A DNA stretch of 64,000 nt, taken from positions 434,001 through 498,000 of the forward strand of contig NZ_JAKCPW010000005.1 of the NCBI RefSeq assembly GCF_021440085.1, in the 5' to 3' direction. The notes beneath the pieces were generated by a model that saw only the letters and a program-made list of their open reading frames with translations, was not told where the DNA came from and searched no databases. Within the stretch, counting starts at the first letter, position 1, and every line of letters starts with the position of its first letter. A program made the translations under genes and the position numbers. The DNA is from Dyadobacter sp. CY261. GTDB taxonomy: Bacteria; Bacteroidota; Bacteroidia; Cytophagales; Spirosomataceae. Shown here piece after piece: positions 18,676 through 27,005 of the stretch.

Positions 18676-19527
18676 CTATTGGATATCGCTCTCCAGGCCC
18701 AATAACACCTGACTGAGACTAGCGACTACCTGTTGCGTCTCAATGTCCCGATCTTGGGCAATCAACCGGATGAATTGACTTCCTTCACCGGAGGTGATTT
18801 CATTGAACAATATGTTGATCAGCCTCCGATGGAGTGCCTGATTTCCCCAGGCGATCCGCGCCATTTCCCGCCCCAGCACAATGGCACCGATATCCGCTAA
18901 CTCCCACTGATCGGATGAATCTAGCTCAGCTTGGTCTCCGAACAAGTCGAGGTGCCCTTTGTAAATCATATCGAGGTGCATTTCAAAAAAATGCAGAAGA
19001 ATATTGCCGATATCTTTGGCATCCTTTTGTCTTGCCTCTGGTCGGTCATCGTATGCAATCAGTTTCAATAATGCGATACTGGCAATGGTAGCCGCCTTAA
19101 AAGTGTTACCGGTTTGAAAGTCTACTGTTTCTGTACCGCGTTCATATACCTCCTGCATTCCCGCTACGCTAACTTTTGTCATGCCCTGACCTTCTATCAG
19201 TAAACTGCCCGACGAGGCAATTTCTCCAAAGGGTAGTAAATCCACCTGGTGTTTCTCAGGAGAGATCAAAACATAAGCGTTTCCCCGGAGCTGAACATAC
19301 CCGTCGTTTTCTATCAGGTGGGTTCTTACAGCTTCATATTCCCGCTCGCTGCCTACCAGGATTGCAAAATCTACGTCTTTGGTCACTCTCGAATTGATTT
19401 GTGAGCGCTGGTACCAAATGTCCCTGGCCAACGCCCCGATCAGGTAATAATCTATTCCCAGCTTGCCCATAGCTCTTTCCACGGTATCAAACACGGGTTT
19501 TAATTCACTGTATCTATTAGTTTTCAA
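18676..19527 (-). CDS. AbiEii-type nucleotidyltransferase toxin (type IV toxin-antitoxin)
   Basis: The 283-residue protein has a DNA polymerase beta-like nucleotidyltransferase core: a GALARD motif at about 32-37, the metal-binding Asp pair in TKDVDFAI, and a third acidic strand in HQVDLLPFG. AbiEii-type toxins transfer nucleotides to cellular targets and stop growth, in known cases during phage infection. The gene overlaps the 3' end of the upstream antitoxin gene by 11 bases, so translation is coupled. Gene order, antitoxin first, matches AbiE systems. Whether this one is active cannot be told. Confidence 0.82.
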   Translation of the reverse strand: MKTNRYSELKPVFDTVERAMGKLGIDYYLIGALARDIWYQRSQINSRVTKDVDFAILVGSEREYEAVRTHLIENDGYVQLRGNAYVLISPEKHQVDLLPFGEIASSGSLLIEGQGMTKVSVAGMQEVYERGTETVDFQTGNTFKAATIASIALLKLIAYDDRPEARQKDAKDIGNILLHFFEMHLDMIYKGHLDLFGDQAELDSSDQWELADIGAIVLGREMARIAWGNQALHRRLINILFNEITSGEGSQFIRLIAQDRDIETQQVVASLSQVLLGLESDIQ

Positions 19528-20533
19528 AGACTCTGCTTAGTTTCTGTTCATAGATTATTTTTGCGGTTTCTATACATCTTTGATCACCCGTTAGCAGCAG
19601 GTCAGCATATGTGATCAGGTCAGGTGTAGCGGTATTGTTAGTATCAAGCGCAACATCCGTCCAGAATTTTTTAAACAATTTAAGGTTTCCGCCCTGTTTC
19701 GGGATTAACTGCAAAGCCTTTGCAACTTCGCTTTTGCTGTGACTGGTGTAAATCGTCCATTGCTCCGGATACAAATATCCAGTTGCGAGATCTCCGGCTG
19801 GTTCTCCGCCCCATAGCGCGCCTGTTGGAAGTGTTGCTGCTTTCCAATTGGCAGTATCCCGCATCTGGTAGCTTCCCAACTGCAATGACGGTTTGAGCAC
19901 GTTGCCATAACCTACTAGCCAATGTTCAAGGAGCTGCTTCTTATTATTTAGGATCATGCGGCTTTTATTCGCCCGAAGCAGATACCCTGCCTCCTTCAAA
20001 GCAGTCATTGCCTCGTTGATGGTCCCAAGGGCAACACCCGAATAAGAGGCCAGTTCCCGGTAGGTATAATTGACCGCAGTCTGATTTTCCAGCAAGGCAT
20101 AGACCACTTTCAAACCGGCCTTTGTGAATGCACGACTAATTCTTGGAGTTTCTGCGCTACTGTAAGTGCCTTTCTGCCCATCAATCCACAGCAAGAGTTC
20201 ACCGTACCTCATGTAAGTATTACCGGCGACGTCCAGATAAGAAATCTGGTGCTCGCGTAGCCGCTTTTTCTGGGCGGGAAACAACCGGTCGGCGATTAAT
20301 AATAGGGGATCCTGACGGCTGGCCAGATCCAGCAACTTTTCCATGTGGTATTCACGGAATTCGCGCTTAACCTCTGCTTTAAATCTTATCTCTGAGCCAT
20401 GGATATTGAGCAAAATTTCCCCGCCGACACCTTGGTCGAAAGGAGATGCCGCTGCAAGCCATTGTCCTACAATGCCTGTATGCGCGTGTAAATTCGTTAA
20501 GGCTAATTCGGCTAGTTCTTCTTCAAACAACAT
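19517..20533 (-). CDS. AbiEi-type antitoxin and transcriptional regulator (type IV toxin-antitoxin)
   Basis: The 338-residue product (from ATG 20533) has an N-terminal region of unclear fold, a winged-helix segment at roughly 155-195 (YTYRELASYSGVALGTINEA) and a C-terminal domain typical of AbiEi antitoxins. These proteins block the toxin without stable binding and repress their own promoter. An in-frame TTG at 20590 would add 19 residues, but the -7 element (20575-20582) overlaps that extension, so the message must start later and the ATG is chosen. It is followed with an 11-base overlap by the nucleotidyltransferase toxin. Confidence 0.8.
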   Translation of the reverse strand: MLFEEELAELALTNLHAHTGIVGQWLAAASPFDQGVGGEILLNIHGSEIRFKAEVKREFREYHMEKLLDLASRQDPLLLIADRLFPAQKKRLREHQISYLDVAGNTYMRYGELLLWIDGQKGTYSSAETPRISRAFTKAGLKVVYALLENQTAVNYTYRELASYSGVALGTINEAMTALKEAGYLLRANKSRMILNNKKQLLEHWLVGYGNVLKPSLQLGSYQMRDTANWKAATLPTGALWGGEPAGDLATGYLYPEQWTIYTSHSKSEVAKALQLIPKQGGNLKLFKKFWTDVALDTNNTATPDLITYADLLLTGDQRCIETAKIIYEQKLSRVFEN

Positions 20534-20534
20534 A

Positions 20535-20591
20535 TTTGTTCGATTATCTTTCTTGTTCGCTCCCAGTGAACATGCAAAAATAATGAACAAG
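20535..20591 (-). promoter_or_regulatory. Promoter with two concentric inverted repeats upstream of the AbiE pair
   Basis: On the minus strand TATTTTTG (20582-20575) is a -7 element. Around it lie four half-sites of the TTGTTC/GAACAA type: an outer pair at 20535-20542 and 20584-20591, and an inner pair at 20553-20560 and 20566-20573. Both pairs are centred on the same point near 20563. AbiEi antitoxins are known to bind inverted repeats in their own promoter, so autorepression is the natural reading. Confidence 0.65.
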
Positions 20592-20636
20592 ATTTAATTT
20601 TTAGCTATCCTTAACTGAGAACAGAATATACCTCCA

Positions 20637-22352
20637 TCACAAATTGTGCCGCTTCAACTCCCCCACCGCATAGTCAGCAGCCCTGGCTGTCATAGCCATG
20701 TAAGTGATGGACGGGTTCACGCAGGAGGACGAAACCATGGCCGCTCCGTCGGTGACGAACACATTTTTACAGTCGTGCACCTGATTGAATTTGTTCAGTA
20801 CTGAATTTTTTGGGTCCTTGCCCATGCGCGCCGTTCCCATGTCGTGGATGCCCAGGCCCGGGTGCGTGTCTTGCCGGTTGAAACCGGTGACGTTTTTGAA
20901 ACCTGCAACTTCCAGCATTTCCACCGCCGAGGTCATCATATCTTTTCGCATCGCCAGTTCATTTTCACCGAAAGCGGCGTCGAAAACGATCATAGGGATC
21001 CCCCATTTGTCTTTCTTTTCTTTGTCTAAAAACATGCGGTTCGATGGATCGGGCAGGATTTCTCCGAAGCCGCCAAATCCCATTGTCCAGGTCCCGGGGC
21101 GCGACATATCTTCTTTGAAACTGGCGCCGAAACCATTCGTTATGATCCCGCGCTTCCAATCCGATTTACTCGCACCTCCCTGATACCCGTATCCGCGCAA
21201 AAAGTCTTTTTTGTCGGTGCCCCAGTTTCTGAAACGCGGTATGTACAAAGCATTAGGCCTTTGACCGAAAATGTAGTCGTTTTCAAAGCCCTCGACCGTC
21301 GCATTCGCACCCACACCCAAATGATGGTCCATGATGTTTCTGCCGACCTGATCGCTGTCATTGCCTAATCCGGTAGGAAAACGGTTGGATTTAGAGTTCA
21401 ACAAAAGCGCCGCCGTGTTCATTGAACCGGCATTCAGAAATACGATTTTGGCAAAAAACTCTTCCACAGCCATCGTGTTCTGATTGATCACGCGCACACC
21501 TTTTGCTTTCTTTGTTTTTTCGTCGTAAATGATTTCGCTGGCAATGGTATCGTGCAGGACGGTCAGTTTATTCGTCTTCCTCGCGGCCGGTATCGAGCCG
21601 GATAACGAGCTGTAATAACCGCCGTAGGGACATCCTCGGGCACATTTGCTGCGATATTGGCACGATGCCCGCCCAAGATCCGTATGCCAGGGCTGCGGCT
21701 TGGTGAGATTGGCAACGCGTCCGATCGTAACCGGGCGGTTTAGTTTTTTCTTCATCGTTTCCCTGAAATAAAGCTCGGGAGCGCTCATGGGCATGGCAGG
21801 CAGGTAATGCCCATCCGGCAAAACTTCCCAGCCTTCCGCCTGACCGCTGATGCCGACAAATTTCTCGACATGCGTATACCACGGTTCCAGGTCTTCATAG
21901 CGGATCGGCCAGTCGATGGCGATGCCTTCTTTGGCATTCGCTTCAAAGTCCTTTTTGTTCATCCGGTACGACTGCCGGCCCCAGTGCATGGATTTCCCGC
22001 CTGTATGATAGGCCTTGATCCAGTCGAAAGGACGTTTTTCTATATACGGGTTCTTTTGATCATTGGTAAAAAACGGACCGGTTTCTTCATTGGCCAAAGT
22101 TCCGAAGCGATTGTTTGCCCAATATTCCTCCGCTGAATGGATCGAAACCTTTCCCCGGTGCTCAAACTCCCACGGGCCTTTCATGGCAGTATCGTAATCT
22201 TCGATGTGCTTCACTTCCCGTCCGCGCTCGATCATCAGTACCTGCAAGCCTCTTTCGGTCAGTTCCTTTGCCGCCATGCCGCCCGTCATTCCCGAACCGA
22301 CCACGATCGCGTCGAACGTATGCGCTTTATCTGATTTTAAATTTAAGTTCAT
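20637..22352 (-). CDS. GMC-family FAD oxidoreductase (sugar or alcohol dehydrogenase large subunit)
   Basis: The 571-residue flavoprotein starts with the ADP-binding fold AIVVGSGMTGGMAAKEL (about 15-31) and ends with the GMC C-terminal segment containing HDMGTARMG and SSSCVNPSITYMAMTARAADY, which carries the catalytic His/Asn region. A Cys-rich stretch (CQYRSKCARGCPYGG) is typical of gluconate 2-dehydrogenase-like members. It has no signal of its own. The gene follows, 13 bases later, the Tat-like small subunit, so the pair may be exported together. The ATG at 22352 is preferred to 22376, which would overlap the upstream gene. Likely oxidises sugars or polyols and passes electrons to a cytochrome. 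Confidence 0.85.
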   Translation of the reverse strand: MNLNLKSDKAHTFDAIVVGSGMTGGMAAKELTERGLQVLMIERGREVKHIEDYDTAMKGPWEFEHRGKVSIHSAEEYWANNRFGTLANEETGPFFTNDQKNPYIEKRPFDWIKAYHTGGKSMHWGRQSYRMNKKDFEANAKEGIAIDWPIRYEDLEPWYTHVEKFVGISGQAEGWEVLPDGHYLPAMPMSAPELYFRETMKKKLNRPVTIGRVANLTKPQPWHTDLGRASCQYRSKCARGCPYGGYYSSLSGSIPAARKTNKLTVLHDTIASEIIYDEKTKKAKGVRVINQNTMAVEEFFAKIVFLNAGSMNTAALLLNSKSNRFPTGLGNDSDQVGRNIMDHHLGVGANATVEGFENDYIFGQRPNALYIPRFRNWGTDKKDFLRGYGYQGGASKSDWKRGIITNGFGASFKEDMSRPGTWTMGFGGFGEILPDPSNRMFLDKEKKDKWGIPMIVFDAAFGENELAMRKDMMTSAVEMLEVAGFKNVTGFNRQDTHPGLGIHDMGTARMGKDPKNSVLNKFNQVHDCKNVFVTDGAAMVSSSCVNPSITYMAMTARAADYAVGELKRHNL

Positions 22353-22365
22353 GGTAAGGTTGCGA

Positions 22366-22974
22366 CTAGTATGCAAAAGATTTCTGATTGGGCTTCATTT
22401 GGATCATTTCCAGCTTTCCAGGGATGGGCACGTACTCAAAAGACGATTTTATGCCTTCCTCGGACGTAAAGTATCCCAGCATGGTCAGCTCCTTCATCAG
22501 GCGCCAAAAAGGCAATCCCTTTGCCTGGGCCGCCATTTGTTCCCGATCTTCGTTATCCCCCATTTTCGTCTGCTGCACCTGATATGCTTTCATTTCTTCG
22601 GCGGAATCGATCTCGACCTGCTGCAACAATGCTGTTCTTTGCCCGGCATTCACGCTCAGAAACTGCTTCTTTTCCAGGTTATTCAGCCCTTCCAAGAAAC
22701 TCTTGTGCTCCGGGGTTTTGTAACAGTCCTGCAACATCATCGTGATGAACGCCGGAACGTCGACATCCTTCGCTCCGGGTGTTGTGGTCTTCGGAATGAT
22801 CATTTCGGCGACTTCCGCGACAATCAGTTTTTGGTTCTCAGTAAGGGTAAACTCAGCCGGGAAGCCTTCTGCGGGCACACGGCCTTCCCACCGCTTCATG
22901 GCCAGCAAAGTCGGAGCAGAAAACGCCCCTCCGAGCATGGTCGCAACATGTGTAATAGCAGTTCTTCTGTTCAT
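22366..22974 (-). CDS. Gluconate 2-dehydrogenase subunit 3-like protein with Tat-like signal
   Basis: The 202-residue protein has a twin-arginine type N-terminus (MNRRTAITHVATMLGGAFSA) and a helical body typical of the gluconate 2-dehydrogenase gamma subunit (LIVAEVAEMIIPKTTTPGAKDVDVPAFI). In known complexes this small subunit carries the Tat signal for the flavoprotein partner. It lies directly upstream of the GMC gene, on the same strand with a 13-base gap. The Tat motif is partial: RR followed by TAI rather than the full S-R-R-x-F-L-K. Confidence 0.82.
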   Translation of the reverse strand: MNRRTAITHVATMLGGAFSAPTLLAMKRWEGRVPAEGFPAEFTLTENQKLIVAEVAEMIIPKTTTPGAKDVDVPAFITMMLQDCYKTPEHKSFLEGLNNLEKKQFLSVNAGQRTALLQQVEIDSAEEMKAYQVQQTKMGDNEDREQMAAQAKGLPFWRLMKELTMLGYFTSEEGIKSSFEYVPIPGKLEMIQMKPNQKSFAY

Positions 22975-23083
22975 GGATTCACTAAGCTGGTATGGCGAGA
23001 CGATTGAGCATATAAAATATAAAGGTCAAGGAGAGGACGAGTTAAAAAGCCTCGTTCTATTGACCTTTACCCAAAGTCGGCGG

Positions 23084-23095
23084 ATTTATATAAAT
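23084..23095 (+). promoter_or_regulatory. 12-bp palindrome over the promoter of the first XRE regulator
   Basis: ATTTATATAAAT is a perfect palindrome that overlaps a likely -7 element TAAATTG. The surrounding CGGATTTATATAAATTGCC is repeated exactly upstream of the paralogous gene at 37785. Its place suggests an operator for the regulator itself. Confidence 0.55.
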
Positions 23096-23121
23096 TGCCT
23101 TTTCAACGAAAAGCGCATTGT

Positions 23122-23547
23122 ATGCCACATACTATCTCCAACCCGAAGATCCACGAAGGCCGCAATCTTAAGCGCTTCCGCGAGATACTTGGAATCAAGC
23201 AAGATTTCCTCGCTTTCGAGCTGGGTGGCGACTGGAACCAGCAAAAGATCTCCTTATTAGAACAGAGAGAAAGGATTGATGCCGACATATTGGAACAAGT
23301 ATCGGCCATACTCAAAATTCCCGCTGAGGCTATCCGGAATTTTAATGAAGAGCAGGCAATCAACATCATATCAAATAATACTTTTGATAATTGTGCTCAG
23401 CCAGCTTCGGTTTTCTATAACTCCACAATCCATCCGGTTGAGAAGATTATCCAGCTTCATGAAGAAAAGATTGCTTTGTACGAACGTATGTTGAAGGAGA
23501 AAGATGAGATGATGGAGCGGCTGGAAAGGCTAATGACCAGCCGCTAA
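23122..23547 (+). CDS. XRE-family helix-turn-helix regulator, copy 1
   Basis: A 141-residue protein with an N-terminal helix-turn-helix (about 8-75, EGRNLKRFREILGIKQDFLAF and WNQQKISLLEQ), a variable middle, and a Glu/Lys-rich C-terminal coiled coil (EKIIQLHEEKIALYERMLKEK). It is paralogous to the gene at 37785, alike in the HTH and in the coiled coil but different between them. The ATG at 23122 aligns with the paralogue's start; a TTG at 23095 falls inside the promoter palindrome. Targets unknown; autoregulation is suggested by the palindrome. Confidence 0.75.
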   Translation: MPHTISNPKIHEGRNLKRFREILGIKQDFLAFELGGDWNQQKISLLEQRERIDADILEQVSAILKIPAEAIRNFNEEQAINIISNNTFDNCAQPASVFYNSTIHPVEKIIQLHEEKIALYERMLKEKDEMMERLERLMTSR

Positions 23548-23560
23548 AAGGCAATGCAGC

Positions 23561-23968
23561 TTACTTCACCACCTCACTCACCAAAATAACGGGACTTGTA
23601 TTGGTATAATTCGCAAAATCGGCGCGAATGGCGTCTCTATTCGGCGCGATAGCCGCCTGATACTCGCTCAGGTTTTTTACATAAAATGTGCCGATCGCCA
23701 TAAAAGGCAGCGGCTGGTTTGGAATGCCGCTGGCAACCCCTTTCTCGATGGTGTATTTAACCAGGTTTGATCCTAAAAACTTTGCTACCATGGGCATGTG
23801 CTTGCTTTCGTAATACTCCATATTAAAGGTTTTACCCTCGGCATAAGGGTACATGACGGACACTTTTGTTAAGCCTTTTTCCGCAGCAGCGACGTTCTGT
23901 TTTTCCTGACCGAACACGGCAAAGCAAGTTGTCAAGAAGATCAACGACAGCATTACATTTACTTTCAT
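23561..23968 (-). CDS. Exported EthD-like dimeric alpha/beta-barrel protein
   Basis: The 135-residue protein has a signal peptide (about 1-20, CFAVFGQ) and an EthD-like domain (about 34-135), recognised by VSVMYPYAEGKTFNMEYYESKHMPMV and the C-terminal pattern FYVKNLSEYQAAIAPNRDAI. EthD-like proteins have a ferredoxin-like fold and occur with oxidation or degradation pathways; the exact reaction is unknown. It is transcribed away from the adjacent LysR gene across a 122-base spacer, so LysR may control it. Confidence 0.75.
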   Translation of the reverse strand: MKVNVMLSLIFLTTCFAVFGQEKQNVAAAEKGLTKVSVMYPYAEGKTFNMEYYESKHMPMVAKFLGSNLVKYTIEKGVASGIPNQPLPFMAIGTFYVKNLSEYQAAIAPNRDAIRADFANYTNTSPVILVSEVVK

Positions 23969-24052
23969 AATTACTTCATTTAATGGATAAATTGTTCATT
24001 TTGAGCTATTTGAGCAAATATTAAAATATTGCCTATATTCGCAAAACATTAT

Positions 24053-24075
24053 TTTTCGATGGAATCGATCGAAAA
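24053..24075. promoter_or_regulatory. Inverted repeat in the EthD/LysR divergent promoter region
   Basis: TTTTCGAT at 24053-24060 and ATCGAAAA at 24068-24075 form an 8-bp inverted repeat with a 7-base spacer, 15 bases before the lysR start. This suits a LysR-type binding site for autoregulation and control of the divergent EthD gene. Confidence 0.45.
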
Positions 24076-24090
24076 AACCGATTTAGCAAG

Positions 24091-24957
24091 ATGGAATTAC
24101 GACAGCTCCGATATTTTCTGAAAGCCAAAGAGTTATTGAATTTTACAGAAGCTGCAACGGCTTTGAACATCAGCCAGAGTACTCTATCGCAGCAAATCAA
24201 GCAATTGGAGGATGAATTGAGTGTTCCCTTGTTCAACCGCATTGGAAAAAGAATTACACTCACCGAAGCTGGTGATTTGTTCAGCGAATTTGCTTTGCAG
24301 AGTATAAACAGGGCCAATGAAGGGCTGCTGCTTTTGCGCGATTTGAAAAATTTAAATACAGGAAAAATTACGATCGGCGTCATTTACTCCATGCGAATTC
24401 TGTTTGCCAAAATATTGATTGAATTTGCAAGCCAGTATCCCAACATCAAAATTCAAGTCGTATTTGGCACGACGAAAGATCTTCTCGAAAGGCTCAATTT
24501 GCATCATTTTGACTTTATTCTGACCTTCCACGAAGAACTCAGAGAGCCGCATCTAAAATATCAGACGCTTTTAAAAGCAAATATGGTGTTGGTAACTGCT
24601 AAAAATTCTTCGCTGGCACATAAGACCAATATATCACTGAACGAAGTGGCCGGGTTGCCATTGGCTTTACCTTTCAGTGGCAACAATAGTATACAGTTTT
24701 TTGAGGAGTCATTCGGCCAAAAAAATCTTGTCCCGAATGTTTGTATGGAAATAAATGACATACCAACGCTATTTGAAATTGTAAAAACAGGTCATTGGCA
24801 CACCATACTCAGCGAGACGAGCGTAAACGACCCCGATGTAGTGGGAATCCCCATCGATGGAAAACAGATGCGACGGACCATTATGATTATTTCCCTCAGA
24901 GAAGCCTATGAAAAGAAAGCCGTGACAAAATTCTATGAGATGCTGGGTGGGATTTGA
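24091..24957 (+). CDS. LysR-family transcriptional regulator
   Basis: The 288-residue protein begins with the LysR winged helix (MELRQLRYFLKAKELLNFTEAA to TEAGD, about 1-65), followed by a periplasmic-binding-like effector domain (about 90-285), normal family length. It is divergent from the EthD-like gene with an inverted repeat in the spacer, and lies upstream of the acyltransferase gene by 180 bases. The effector is unknown. Confidence 0.88.
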   Translation: MELRQLRYFLKAKELLNFTEAATALNISQSTLSQQIKQLEDELSVPLFNRIGKRITLTEAGDLFSEFALQSINRANEGLLLLRDLKNLNTGKITIGVIYSMRILFAKILIEFASQYPNIKIQVVFGTTKDLLERLNLHHFDFILTFHEELREPHLKYQTLLKANMVLVTAKNSSLAHKTNISLNEVAGLPLALPFSGNNSIQFFEESFGQKNLVPNVCMEINDIPTLFEIVKTGHWHTILSETSVNDPDVVGIPIDGKQMRRTIMIISLREAYEKKAVTKFYEMLGGI

Positions 24958-25036
24958 CGCTATGGTAAGTCCGCGTCACGATGAATCCGCCCGGGAACTT
25001 CTGGCCGCAAATAGCGAAATGTGCATGACGGCTCAA

Positions 25037-25079
25037 CTTTTGTCCATTCTCTCCCTCATTCCAGCCAGCCAATTTTGCA
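25037..25079 (+). promoter_or_regulatory. Two-block upstream motif, copy 1
   Basis: Block 1 CTTTTGTCCATTCT (25037-25050) and block 2 GCCAATTTTGCA (25068-25079) are 17 bases apart. The same two blocks with the same 17-base spacing occur at 26894-26936 upstream of the alpha/beta hydrolase gene. Here block 2 ends 59 bases before the acyltransferase start. Probably a shared activator or repressor site. Confidence 0.55.
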
Positions 25080-25137
25080 TTCAGTTTAGGGCAAGCGGTC
25101 CGATGCCGCTCCCGTCAATCTAAAACAAAAATGCAAA

Positions 25138-26418
25138 ATGAAAAGACATCAGAACCGCACGTTGGGTGCATTCGAAAAAACGTTTTGGCTGCTAGACCAG
25201 ATTGATTCCAAAGATTTTGCCCTGGCCGCAGACATCTTAGGAACCCAGCCTGTTGAAAAGTGGGAAAATGCGCTTAACATGGTGCAACAACGCCACCCGA
25301 ACCTATCCGTGAAGGTGGCAATGGACGAACTGTCAAGACCGACCTTGCAGCATGTGGAAAACATGGCCATTCCGCTCAGAGTGGTGAATGTTCAGCAAGA
25401 TTACCGCTGGGAACAGGAGGTTGAGAAGGAGCTCTCGGTAAGGTTTAATACGAACGAGGGCCCGCTTTTAAGGGTGGTTTTGGTTCAAAAGCCACAGCGC
25501 ACCGTCCTGATTGTGGCGGCCAACCATACAGTCGCGGATGGAAGCTCTTTAAACTTTCTGGTGCGGGATATATTACTGGCCGTTAGCGGAAAAGAGCTTG
25601 AACCAATGGCACCACAGGTTTCCAACGATCAAACCCTCGACCTTCCGGAAGATCTGCCTGCGCGGACTGTCGACCAGGTACTCGAATTGAAAATGAAGAC
25701 AGACATTGTCAAACCATTGGTTTCGTCGCACCGCATTTCTGAAAACATTACCCGGAATATTTTAGAAAGGGCCAGACAGGAAAATACAACCGTTCATGGG
25801 GCCATTTGTGCGGCAGTACTGATTGCCTCCAGGAAATTGCGCCCTGAATGGGACGAGACCAGAATGGAATTGGTTTCACCGATCTGCACAAGAGCAGCAC
25901 TGGACCTGGACGATAATTTTGGCCTGAATATTACGACACAACCCGTATTTTTCGAACAGCAGCGCCATTTATCCTTCTGGGATCTGGCGAGACTTGCGAA
26001 GGCAGGGCTCGATGGCACCAATTCTCCTGAATATGTTACGGGCTATTTGTCTTTTTTTAGGGACATTGTATTTGGTCATAATGATATGCAGCAAATGCTT
26101 GACGCATTAAAACTGGCATTTAACCATCATATCATGGTTACCAACCTGGTTAAGGTCAGATATAAAACCAATTTTGGATCGTTAAAGCTTAAATCGCTGT
26201 ATGGCCCGATGGTGCGTTCGGGGAAAGGAATGGAACAGACTATCGGTGCATTAACCACCAATGGTTCGCTTGGATTGACCAATACAAGTGATAATCCTAT
26301 TCCTGGCCTGCTTGCAGAAATGGAGAAAATCCTGCAAGACGCTTGTCAGGGAAATGCAGGTGCCGGCATTGTCCCGGGTGTCGATGGCCGAATTGCCAAG
26401 TCGTGTTCTCTTACATAA
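25138..26418 (+). CDS. Condensation-domain acyltransferase (PapA/alcohol acetyltransferase-like)
   Basis: The 426-residue protein has the chloramphenicol-acetyltransferase-like double fold of condensation domains. The catalytic motif is His130 with Asp134 in NHTVADGSS. Opening phrases (LGAFEKTFWLLDQI, WENALNMVQQRHPNLSVKV) match stand-alone PapA-like or alcohol acetyltransferase proteins rather than modules of large synthetases. It would move an acyl group from CoA or a carrier to an alcohol or amine; no carrier protein or synthetase gene is near. It is preceded by a two-block motif shared with the hydrolase downstream, and followed by a terminator. Confidence 0.72.
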   Translation: MKRHQNRTLGAFEKTFWLLDQIDSKDFALAADILGTQPVEKWENALNMVQQRHPNLSVKVAMDELSRPTLQHVENMAIPLRVVNVQQDYRWEQEVEKELSVRFNTNEGPLLRVVLVQKPQRTVLIVAANHTVADGSSLNFLVRDILLAVSGKELEPMAPQVSNDQTLDLPEDLPARTVDQVLELKMKTDIVKPLVSSHRISENITRNILERARQENTTVHGAICAAVLIASRKLRPEWDETRMELVSPICTRAALDLDDNFGLNITTQPVFFEQQRHLSFWDLARLAKAGLDGTNSPEYVTGYLSFFRDIVFGHNDMQQMLDALKLAFNHHIMVTNLVKVRYKTNFGSLKLKSLYGPMVRSGKGMEQTIGALTTNGSLGLTNTSDNPIPGLLAEMEKILQDACQGNAGAGIVPGVDGRIAKSCSLT

Positions 26419-26431
26419 AAATCAAATCCTG

Positions 26432-26463
26432 AACCGTCGTGCGGAAACTCACGGCGGTTTTTG
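26432..26463 (+). terminator. Intrinsic terminator after the acyltransferase
   Basis: AACCGTCGTG pairs with CACGGCGGTT (10 bp with one G-U) over an 8-base loop and runs into TTTTT, 13 bases after the stop codon. Confidence 0.8.
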
Positions 26464-26711
26464 GGTTACATTAAAACGGCAACCTGATAAACCACAAAAG
26501 CCGCATCTTCCATTTGCCGTAAAGCACTTCACCGATCAGGTCGAGCCCGCAATTGAGGTTAGGCAATGTCTTTCTTTCGTACATAATGCAAATACAACCA
26601 TACGCTTTTAGTGGTTCAATAGGGATAAATCGATCCCTATCTGAATCGTAAGTCCGTACTTGTCAGCAGGAAGCGTAGTGCCGAAATTCGTCCTAAACAA
26701 ATAGCAAAGTA

Positions 26712-26855
26712 ATGGACTTCAATTTTGAAAACGAACTGGACGGCAAAGTTGCGCTAGTGACCGGAGGAAGCAAAGAAGCCGGTAAGGCAATCGCAAATCG
26801 GCTATTGAAAGCGGGCGCAACGATGTTGATCAGCTCATTAAGGATTACGGGGTAA
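26712..26855 (+). pseudogene. N-terminal fragment of a short-chain dehydrogenase
   Basis: A 47-codon frame reads DGKVALVTGGSKEAGKAIAN, the nucleotide-binding start of a short-chain dehydrogenase/reductase, then loses similarity and stops. Full proteins are about 250 residues, and no continuation is found in any frame of the following 150 bases, so the rest was deleted. It sits between the acyltransferase and hydrolase genes, hinting that an intact SDR once belonged to this cluster. Confidence 0.7.
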
Positions 26856-26893
26856 AATTTCAGTACCAGGGAAAAATGTACCAGGGCCTTTGC

Positions 26894-26936
26894 CTTTTAT
26901 CCATTCTTCTGCGCGCGTTTGCATGCCAACTTTGCA
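26894..26936 (+). promoter_or_regulatory. Two-block upstream motif, copy 2
   Basis: CTTTTATCCATTCT (26894-26907) and GCCAACTTTGCA (26925-26936) repeat the motif seen at 25037-25079 with identical 17-base spacing and two differences in the 26 block bases. Block 2 ends 70 bases before the alpha/beta hydrolase start. Confidence 0.55.
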
Positions 26937-27005
26937 ATGTCAAAAAACAATGACAATCAGCTAGCGGTTAGCTGATTATCTTTCAAACTGAATCTTACCA
27001 ATCAA

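Noticed and set aside
22204..23007. A 267-codon plus-strand frame
   Set aside because: Antisense of the GMC and small-subunit genes, His/Phe-rich as typical of shadows.
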